Positions 1 through 5,231 of a stretch of DNA of 5,231 bases are shown one piece after another (the first letter of the stretch is position 1; each line of letters opens with the position of its first letter). The DNA lies in contig JAUWKK010000224.1 of NCBI GenBank assembly GCA_030614245.1, positions 1-5,231 of the forward strand, read 5' to 3'. The translations under genes and the position numbers were made by a program. Below the pieces are notes generated by a model, which did not search any database, was not told where the DNA came from, and saw only the letters and a program-made list of their open reading frames with translations. Origin of the DNA: Planctomycetota bacterium. Lineage in GTDB: Bacteria > Planctomycetota > PUPC01 > JABMSA01 > JAUWKK01.

Positions 1-1217
1 ACGTCTTCCTCCTGCCTGTCGAGCATCTTCTTGGCGCTCTTGATGGTATCGACGAGGCCGAGGTCTTTGAGCCGTCGTATTATGAACGGCTGGAAGAGTT
101 CGAGAGCGATCTTCTTGGGGAGTCCGCACTGATGGATTTTGAGGGAAGGCCCCACGACGATGACGGAGCGTGCGGAGTAGTCGACGCGCTTGCCGAGGAG
201 GTTTTCACGGAATCTTCCCTGCTTGCCCTTGATCATGTCGGTGAGCGACTTTAGCGGCCTGTTGCTCGAGCCCAGGACGGAGCGCTTGCAGCGGTCGTTG
301 TCGAAGAGCGCGTCCACCGCCTGCTGGAGCATTCGTTTTTCGTTGCGGATGATGACCTCTGGCGCGTGGAGTTCGATGAGCTTTTTCAGGCGGCTGTTGC
401 GGTTGATGACGCGCCGGTAGAGGTCGTTGAGGTCGCTCGTTGCGAAGTTACCCGATTCGAGGAGGACGAGCGGCCTGAGATCCGGGGGGATGACGGGAAT
501 GACTTGCATGACCATCCACTCGGCCTTATTCGGCGAGTTCTTGAGCAACTCGACAATACCGAGGCGCTTGATGATATCTTTGGACCTCTGCTTGGAGCCG
601 GTTTCTTTGAGTTCGGCGCGCAGGTCAATCGAGAGGGCATCGAGGTCGATTTTGTTGAGCAGCTTCCTGATGGCTTCGGCTCCCATACCGGCCTCGAAGC
701 TGTCGCCGAAGCGCTCCTTGAGCTCTCGGCAGCGCTCTTCGGTGATGAGTTGTTTTTCCTTGACGTCTTCGATGGCGGCTTCTCCCGGATCGAGGACGAC
801 GTATTCCTGGAAGTAGATGACTTTCTCGAGGTTCGATGTCTTCATTGCCAGGAGCGAGCCCAGTCGGCTGGGCATTGCCTTGAAGAACCATATGTGAACG
901 ATGGGTGCTGCGAGGTTGATGTGGCCCATGCGCTTTCGCCGCTCGCGGCTGTGTGTGACTTTCACGCCGCATCGGTCACAGATGATGCCCTTGTGCTTCA
1001 TGCCCTTGTACTTGCCGCAGAAGCATTCCCAGTCGCGTTCCGGGCCGAAGATGCGCTCGCAGAACAAGCCGTCCTTCTCGGCTCGATACGTGCGATAGTT
1101 GATGGTCTCGGGCTTCTTGACTTCGCCGTACGACCAGTCCCGGATCACCTCTGGAGATGCGAGCGAGACCGTCACTGCGGTATAGTCGTGTATTTTGTCG
1201 AGCAGTCCAACAGCCAC
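1..1217 (-). CDS. rpoC: RNA polymerase beta prime subunit, N-terminal part (3' end beyond window)
   Basis: This is the beta prime subunit of core RNA polymerase, which carries the clamp and the catalytic magnesium site. It starts at GTG 1217-1215 behind a strong Shine-Dalgarno, 30 nt after rpoB, and stays open for 405 codons to the window edge. Seen in order: SLASPEVIRDWSYGEVKKPE (about 18-37) and TINYRTYR; the zinc-binding cysteines C65, C67, C80 and C83 (C-X1-C-X12-C-X2-C as in E. coli C70/C72/C85/C88); MGHINLAAPIVHIWFFKAMP; FEAGMGAEAIRKLL; IPPDLRPLVLLESGNFATSD; the clamp helices that bind sigma (about 265-306, RRVINRNSRLKKL to EKRMLQQAVDAL); KGKQGRFRENLLGKRVDYSA; GLPKKIALELFQPFI; and KSAKKMLDRQEED at the edge. 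The NADFDGD catalytic loop lies outside. Nothing is missing from the visible part, and its organisation is that of a normal bacterial RpoC. The non-ATG start makes it easy to miss. Confidence 0.97.
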   Translation of the reverse strand, partial: MAVGLLDKIHDYTAVTVSLASPEVIRDWSYGEVKKPETINYRTYRAEKDGLFCERIFGPERDWECFCGKYKGMKHKGIICDRCGVKVTHSRERRKRMGHINLAAPIVHIWFFKAMPSRLGSLLAMKTSNLEKVIYFQEYVVLDPGEAAIEDVKEKQLITEERCRELKERFGDSFEAGMGAEAIRKLLNKIDLDALSIDLRAELKETGSKQRSKDIIKRLGIVELLKNSPNKAEWMVMQVIPVIPPDLRPLVLLESGNFATSDLNDLYRRVINRNSRLKKLIELHAPEVIIRNEKRMLQQAVDALFDNDRCKRSVLGSSNRPLKSLTDMIKGKQGRFRENLLGKRVDYSARSVIVVGPSLKIHQCGLPKKIALELFQPFIIRRLKDLGLVDTIKSAKKMLDRQEED

Positions 1218-1218
1218 G

Positions 1219-1229
1219 ATCACCTCCTC
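1219..1229 (-). promoter_or_regulatory. Shine-Dalgarno of rpoC
   Basis: On the minus strand the spacer after the rpoB stop contains GAGGAGGTGAT, an almost full anti-16S match. Its GGAGG core ends 5 nt before the GTG at 1217-1215. This decides the rpoC start: another in-frame GTG at 1223-1221 lies inside the Shine-Dalgarno itself and is unlikely to be used. The 30-nt spacer has no hairpin terminator, which supports cotranscription of rpoB and rpoC. Confidence 0.85.
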
Positions 1230-1247
1230 GGTTAGAACTCGGCCGGC

Positions 1248-4200
1248 CTAGGCCCGATGCCGTTCCAGCCGAATGTTCAATCCCAAACCTTTGATCTCGT
1301 TAGTCAGCACTTCAAAGCTCACGGGGGTGCCGGCTTCGAGTAAGTTATCGCCTTTTACCATAGATTCATAGATTTTCGTGCGCCCTTCGACGTCGTCGCT
1401 CTTGACCGTAAGCATTTCCTGCAGGATATGAGCGGCTCCGTATGCTTCGAGCGCCCATACTTCCATCTCGCCGAATCGCTGGCCGCCGAAGCGGGCCTTG
1501 CCGCCGAGCGGCTGCTGGGTGATCAGGCTGTATGGGCCGGTCGCGCGTGCGTGGATCTTGTCGTCAACCAGATGCTCGAGCTTGAGCATATAGAGATTCC
1601 CGACGGTCACTTTCTGATCGAAGCGTTCTCCGGTGCGACCGTCGTAGAGTACGACTTTTCCGTCTTCAGGGAGGCCCGCCTCAACGAGTGCCTTTCGGAC
1701 GTCGGCTTCGGTGGCTCCGTCGAAGATTGGCGTTATCGCTCGGTCTTCAAGGCGTTTCATGGCCCAGCCGAGGGCCGTCTCGAGCAGCTGCCCGATGTTC
1801 ATTCTGGATGGCACGCCCAGCGGATTGAGGATGATGTCGACCGGTGTGCCGTCATCGAGGAACGGCATGTCTTCCTCGGGCAGGATGCGCGAGATCACGC
1901 CCTTGTTGCCGTGCCGGCCGGCCATCTTGTCGCCGACCGAAAGGGTTCTGCGGGTACAGATGTAGACCTTGACCATTTCGAGCACGCCGGGCGGCAGTTC
2001 ATCGCCGCGCTTGAGTTGATCGACGCGCTGGTGGTATTCATCCTTGACCTGCTCGACGGATGCGATCCGTTCATTGTAGATGTCCACCAGCTTGTCGCGC
2101 AGGTTCTGTTTCGAGCGCGGCAGGTGGATATTCTCGGGGTCGAAGCTGTTTTCGATCTCGACGACGTCGGCGTCGCTCATCTCGTCGAGCCTGGTCAACT
2201 TCTGGCCTGTGGAGTCGTCGATGATGGGCGTGCCGAGTATCTGTTCGAGGTCGGCGACGACTTCTCTGAAGCCGAGCGCGATCTGGGCGAAGTAGACGCC
2301 CTTGTCGCGCTTGAGGGCGGCGTGGTCGTCTTTCTTCTCATCATCGCTCAGGTGCGACTTGCGCGAGAACTTCTGCGTGTCCATCACGACTCCGTCGATG
2401 CCCGAGGGCACATCGAGCGAGTCGTTCTTGACGTCCTCTCCGGCCCGTCCGAAGATTGCGTGGAGCAGTTTCTCTTCGGGAGAGAGTTCCGTCTTGCTCT
2501 TGGGCGCTACTTTGCCGACGAGGACGTCGCCGGGCCTGACTCTCGTCCCGATCTGCACGACGCCGTTCTCGTCGAGGTTCCGGAGTGCTCGTTCCGATAC
2601 GTTGGGGATATCGCGTGTGAATTCTTCGCGTCCGAGCTTGGTTTCGCGGATTTCGACCTCGAACTCCTCGATGTGCAGCGAGGTGTACGTGTCTTCCTTC
2701 ACCATTCTCTGGCTGATGATGATGGCGTCCTCGAAGTTCAGCCCTTCCCACGGGATGAATGCGACGAGGACGTTCTTTCCCAGGGCGAGTTCGCCGTCTT
2801 TCGTCGATGCTCCGTCGGCAATTATCTGGCCCCTTTTGACTTTGTCGCCGAGCCTGACTATCGGCTTCTGGTTCAGGCAGGTGCGCTCGTTGAGGCCGAC
2901 GAACTTGCGCAGCGGGTATTCGCGCTCTTCGTCGATTTCGATCAGTTCGGCATCGACGTAGGTGACCTTGCCGGGTTGCTCGGCCTTGACGACCATGCCT
3001 GAGTTGTATGCGACGCCCTTCTCGATGCCGGTGGTGACGATAGGGGCTTCGCAGGTGAGCAGCGGGACGGCCTGTCGCTGCATGTTCGAGCCCATCAGCG
3101 CGCGGTTGGCGTCGTTGTGTTCGAGGAACGGTATCAGTGCGGCGGAGACGCCCATCATCTGCTTGGGTGAAGTATCGATATAGCTCACTTCTTTAGCCGC
3201 GACGAGTCCGAATTCGTCACCCTTGCGTGCGAGGACAAACGGGTTGGCCAGCTTGCCGTTTTTCACTTGCACGTCGGCCGGCGCGATGACCTGCTCGGCT
3301 TCCTCGTCGGCCCTCAGGTAGATGATATCGCCAGTTATCCTGCCGTTCTGGACCTTGCAGTAAGGCGTAGTGAGGAATCCGTATTTGTCGAAGCTCGAGA
3401 AAAGGCTCAGCGAGACGATGAGTCCGATGTTGACGCCTTCGGGGGTTTCGATGGGGCAGATGCGGCCATAGTGCGATGTGTGTACATCGCGCACTTCGAA
3501 GCTTGCGCGCTTGCGGTTGAGGCCGCCGGGCCCCAGGGCGCTCAGGCGCCGCTCGTGCGTGAGCTGCGCCAGCGGGTTGATCTGATCGACCACCTGCGAC
3601 AGTTCGCTGCGTCCGAAGAAGAACTCTATCGCCGATGATATCGTCCGCGAGTTTATCAGCGTCCGGGGGCTGAGCGAGTCCTGATCCTTGAGCGTCATTC
3701 GCTCCTGGACGATCTTCTTGAGCTTGAGGAATCCCTTGCGCATTTCCTGCGCGGCCAGCTCGCCGATGGTTCGCACGCGACGGTTGCCCAGATGGTCGAT
3801 GTCGTCGAGTTCGCCCTCGCCCTTGCGCAGAAGCAGGATGTACTTGATCGCGCGAATGAGGTCGTCCTCGGCCAGGGCCATGTGCGTCTCGGGGACGTGT
3901 ATTCCGAACTTGCGGTTGAGGCGGAACCGTCCGACGTGGCCGAGGCGATAGCGGTTGGAGTCGAAGAACTTTTCATGGAAGAGCTGCCGTGCCTTCTCGA
4001 GCACCTGGGGATTGCCGGGGCGCAGGCGGCGGTAGATTCTCAGCATCGCCAAGGCGTGATCGCTGGGCTCGTCTTCGGCGAGCGTGTTGACGATCAGCGG
4101 ATCGTCCGTGTCCTTGAGCACGTCGACTTTCTTGATGCCGTGCTTGAGCATGGTCTCGACGAGAGCGGTGGTGAGGCGCCTGCCGGCTTGGACGATCACC

Positions 4201-5231
4201 TCGCCCGTCTCTTCGTCGACGACGTCTGTCGCGACGATGCGGTTGAGGGCCTTGTCGATTTGCCTGCTCCAGGATGGGGCGCCGGGCTTCACTTGGGCCA
4301 CTGCCCGAGTCGTGCCGACCTTCGGGCAAACACTGCATAGCGGGCAACGCTTGAGCTTCTTTGCTTTGTCACCATCACACAGCGGTTCATCTGGCCGACA
4401 CCAGCGACTTTCTCGGCCAATATCCCAGCAGGCAGCGTCAAGGTCACAAGGGGCCTGGGGATAGGCGTTCCTGGCGCCTTTGATGGCTGCCGTGGTGCTT
4501 TCCTCCTTGGCCAGTCCTGTCCTGTAGAGAACTCTCTGAACCTGCCTGTCAGCTGGAATATCTATAGTATTCAGATCCGTGAAATTCCGACCGAAGTTAC
4601 GGTGCAACATTGTCACAAAGAGGCTAGTTACCTTCGGCGCCTCTTTCATGCCTGTTGCTTTCTTTAGTCTCCGGATTACATCCTGAGCTCTTTTAGCTTT
4701 GGGCCACAGTTTCGCCGTTTCTCCCCGCCAAGCTCCGCACAAATTGATAATCCACTCGGCGATTCTGCTTTGAGCTAGGCCGGGAATAGCTTTCTTTATC
4801 TCGTTCTCGCCCAGATCCAGTAAAGCCTCAGCGCTCAACGTACCCGCTTTGTCCTTTAACTTGAGAGGCACGCTGAATGACTGCTTCGCCGTCATCATTT
4901 GTGTGGATAGAACAGCCACGGCGAATGCCAACATGTTCTCCGTGACCAGCTTTATGCTCTCCTCGCCAATGTCCGCATCCTCCCGGATCTCGAACCACGG
5001 CTTCAGCTTCCCGGCGTGGTTCAGTAACCGCTTCACAACTTTTGCGCCGCGCCGGGCTGGTGGACGCTTGGAGATACTGAGGCTTTCGGTCTTGTGGAAG
5101 AGCTTGAGTATTGCCTCGTCGGTGCAGTTGACCTCCGAGAGTGCTCTGAGCAGTGTGGTGACGGGGAACTTGCCGCTCTGGTCGATGCGGACGTGCAGGA
5201 TGTCTTTCTTTGTGACGGACATCTCGATCCA
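1248..5231 (-). CDS. rpoB: RNA polymerase beta subunit, 5'-truncated by window edge, with embedded HhH-GPD domain
   Basis: This is the beta subunit of core RNA polymerase, which forms half of the catalytic cleft. The frame is open to the window edge: W-I-E precedes the Met at 5222-5220 and matches the conserved SWLDFE segment (about residue 183 of E. coli RpoB), so this Met is internal and roughly 180 N-terminal residues lie outside. Numbering from that Met, the landmarks are: VRIDQSGKFPVTTLLRAL (lobe, 11-28); a foreign insert at about 53-320; DDIDHLGNRR (473-482); the rifampicin-region segment (537-563); SALGPGGL, then ETPEGVNIGL; WEGLNFED (825-832); an SI2-like variable stretch (about 955-1075); the active-site lysines K1099 and K1107 in GDKMAGRHGNK; LNPLGVPSRMNIGQ; and the C-terminal anchor RLERHRA before TAG. 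The seen part is 1,327 codons, so the full protein would be about 1,500 residues, longer than typical beta subunits of roughly 1,150-1,350. rpoC follows after 30 nt. Identity is certain; translation of the insert as part of the mature protein is inferred. Confidence 0.98.
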   Translation of the reverse strand, partial: WIEMSVTKKDILHVRIDQSGKFPVTTLLRALSEVNCTDEAILKLFHKTESLSISKRPPARRGAKVVKRLLNHAGKLKPWFEIREDADIGEESIKLVTENMLAFAVAVLSTQMMTAKQSFSVPLKLKDKAGTLSAEALLDLGENEIKKAIPGLAQSRIAEWIINLCGAWRGETAKLWPKAKRAQDVIRRLKKATGMKEAPKVTSLFVTMLHRNFGRNFTDLNTIDIPADRQVQRVLYRTGLAKEESTTAAIKGARNAYPQAPCDLDAACWDIGRESRWCRPDEPLCDGDKAKKLKRCPLCSVCPKVGTTRAVAQVKPGAPSWSRQIDKALNRIVATDVVDEETGEVIVQAGRRLTTALVETMLKHGIKKVDVLKDTDDPLIVNTLAEDEPSDHALAMLRIYRRLRPGNPQVLEKARQLFHEKFFDSNRYRLGHVGRFRLNRKFGIHVPETHMALAEDDLIRAIKYILLLRKGEGELDDIDHLGNRRVRTIGELAAQEMRKGFLKLKKIVQERMTLKDQDSLSPRTLINSRTISSAIEFFFGRSELSQVVDQINPLAQLTHERRLSALGPGGLNRKRASFEVRDVHTSHYGRICPIETPEGVNIGLIVSLSLFSSFDKYGFLTTPYCKVQNGRITGDIIYLRADEEAEQVIAPADVQVKNGKLANPFVLARKGDEFGLVAAKEVSYIDTSPKQMMGVSAALIPFLEHNDANRALMGSNMQRQAVPLLTCEAPIVTTGIEKGVAYNSGMVVKAEQPGKVTYVDAELIEIDEEREYPLRKFVGLNERTCLNQKPIVRLGDKVKRGQIIADGASTKDGELALGKNVLVAFIPWEGLNFEDAIIISQRMVKEDTYTSLHIEEFEVEIRETKLGREEFTRDIPNVSERALRNLDENGVVQIGTRVRPGDVLVGKVAPKSKTELSPEEKLLHAIFGRAGEDVKNDSLDVPSGIDGVVMDTQKFSRKSHLSDDEKKDDHAALKRDKGVYFAQIALGFREVVADLEQILGTPIIDDSTGQKLTRLDEMSDADVVEIENSFDPENIHLPRSKQNLRDKLVDIYNERIASVEQVKDEYHQRVDQLKRGDELPPGVLEMVKVYICTRRTLSVGDKMAGRHGNKGVISRILPEEDMPFLDDGTPVDIILNPLGVPSRMNIGQLLETALGWAMKRLEDRAITPIFDGATEADVRKALVEAGLPEDGKVVLYDGRTGERFDQKVTVGNLYMLKLEHLVDDKIHARATGPYSLITQQPLGGKARFGGQRFGEMEVWALEAYGAAHILQEMLTVKSDDVEGRTKIYESMVKGDNLLEAGTPVSFEVLTNEIKGLGLNIRLERHRA
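4279..4288. repeat. 10-bp direct repeat near insert border (copy at rpoB-downstream side)
   Basis: The + strand reads gcgccgggct here and again at 5049-5058, close to the two estimated borders of the foreign domain. A matching pair at both edges could be a trace of the insertion event. The 770-bp offset is not a multiple of three and the copies are read in different frames (ARR versus KPGA), so simple duplication of a target site in a continuous reading frame does not explain it. The word is very GC-rich, which raises the odds of a chance match. Confidence 0.3.
4326..4400 (-). other. Putative [4Fe-4S] cluster loop of the embedded glycosylase domain
   Basis: Five cysteines (275, 282, 293, 296, 299 counted from the Met at 5222) close the inserted domain, in the contexts WCRPDEPLC and RCPLCSVCP. 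EndoIII and MutY hold a [4Fe-4S] cluster with C-X6-C-X2-C-X5-C. Here C275-X6-C282 and C293-X5-C299 keep the outer spacings, but the middle gap is ten residues (DGDKAKKLKR, very basic) instead of two, and C296 is extra. Four ligands are therefore available. Cluster binding is inferred from the pattern and from its position directly after the GPD core. Confidence 0.75.
5049..5058. repeat. 10-bp direct repeat near insert border (copy at rpoB-upstream side)
   Basis: This is the second copy of gcgccgggct, encoding part of the basic ARRGAK lead-in of the inserted domain. It lies about 8-17 nt inside the estimated start of the insert, while its partner at 4279-4288 lies a similar distance inside the other end. 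It may be coincidental, because the pair is out of frame with each other. Confidence 0.3.

Larger units (their letters stand above)
4263..5066 (-). other. In-frame EndoIII-like HhH-GPD DNA glycosylase domain inserted in RpoB
   Basis: About 268 residues (53-320 from the Met at 5222; borders uncertain by about ten) have no counterpart in ordinary RpoB. They align by eye with endonuclease III-type base excision glycosylases. FAVAVLSTQMMTAKQ (100-114) parallels the EndoIII helix around LIAVLLSAQATD. LDLGENEIKKAIPGL then IAEWIINLCGAW parallels LELGVEGVKTYIK and the following helix. K197 in APKVTSLFV lines up with catalytic Lys120, and D225 in ADRQVQRVLYRTGL with catalytic Asp138 of VDTHIFRVCNRTQF. 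DLDAACWDIGR then enters a cysteine cluster. The HhH hairpin is degenerate: its usual glycines are largely missing, and ten extra residues separate K197 from D225. A basic stretch (RPPARRGAKVVKR) leads in and a Pro/Gly-containing linker (VKPGAPSW) leads out, as expected of a tethered domain. There is no stop codon, frameshift or obvious internal start. Fold assignment is confident; activity and substrate are unknown. Confidence 0.88.

Noticed and set aside
366..1235. + strand open frame of 289 codons
   Set aside because: It is antisense to highly conserved rpoC, runs past the rpoC start into the spacer, and has an Asp/Glu/Val/Leu-rich translation typical of a shadow frame.
1218..1247. Terminator or promoter between rpoB and rpoC
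   Set aside because: The 30-nt spacer is occupied by the Shine-Dalgarno. The GGCCGGCC palindrome at the rpoB stop is short and has no T-run after it.
2000..2360. Variable stretch of RpoB (about residues 955-1075) as a second novel insert
   Set aside because: Bacterial beta subunits commonly carry a lineage-specific insert (SI2, dispensable region II) at this position. The length is similar to the E. coli segment and the composition matches flanking rpoB.
1428..3002. Long + strand open frame of 524 codons
   Set aside because: It lies wholly opposite conserved rpoB. Long antisense frames are common in GC-rich genes with strong codon bias, and its translation shows no recognisable domain.
4263..5066. 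Intein within RpoB
   Set aside because: No Cys/Ser splice start followed by intein block A, and no HN plus Cys/Ser/Thr at the end. The content matches an HhH-GPD glycosylase, and inteins usually sit in highly conserved active-site motifs rather than in this variable lobe.
4263..5066. A separate glycosylase gene interrupting rpoB, with its own start and stop
   Set aside because: The frame is continuous with RpoB on both sides and has no stop codon. The only early start-like codon (GTG for V63) has no Shine-Dalgarno before it.

Overview
The window holds the adjoining parts of two genes on the minus strand: the 3' 3.98 kb of rpoB (RNA polymerase beta subunit) and, 30 nt downstream, the first 405 codons of rpoC (beta prime subunit). 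Both run off the window: rpoB is cut at its 5' end and rpoC at its 3' end. This is the usual bacterial rpoB-rpoC operon order. Several stretches resemble Planctomycetota/PVC-type polymerases as I remember them: beta prime starts with an AVGLLDKIHDY-like peptide and has the run RVDYSARSVIVVGPSLKIHQ, and beta has HVRIDQSGKFPVTTLLRAL. I therefore suggest a GC-rich planctomycete or relative, with moderate confidence.

Region by region, on the minus strand (high to low coordinates): 5231-5067 is conserved RpoB lobe sequence. 5066-4263 is a foreign-looking insert of about 268 codons, in frame. 4262-1248 is ordinary RpoB through to the conserved C-terminus and a TAG stop. 1247-1218 is a short spacer with a strong Shine-Dalgarno. 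1217-1 is rpoC from a GTG start, with the zinc-binding domain and clamp intact. No stretch above 300 bases lacks a gene. I see no tRNA, IS element, CRISPR array or terminator.

The remarkable item is the insert. It reads as a near-complete endonuclease III-type HhH-GPD DNA glycosylase domain: the LSTQ helix matching LSAQ of EndoIII, a Lys and an Asp at the catalytic positions, and a C-terminal cysteine cluster of the [4Fe-4S] loop type. It sits inside the beta-subunit lobe, where bacterial beta subunits are known to carry lineage-specific insertions (SI1, dispensable region I). No stop codon, frameshift, intein border or separate start signal divides it from RpoB. As read, the gene encodes one polypeptide that puts a base-excision-repair domain in the core transcription machinery. 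Its base composition is clearly less GC-rich than flanking rpoB, which fits acquisition by transfer. Whether it is real and fixed in a lineage, active, or an assembly artefact cannot be settled from this window.
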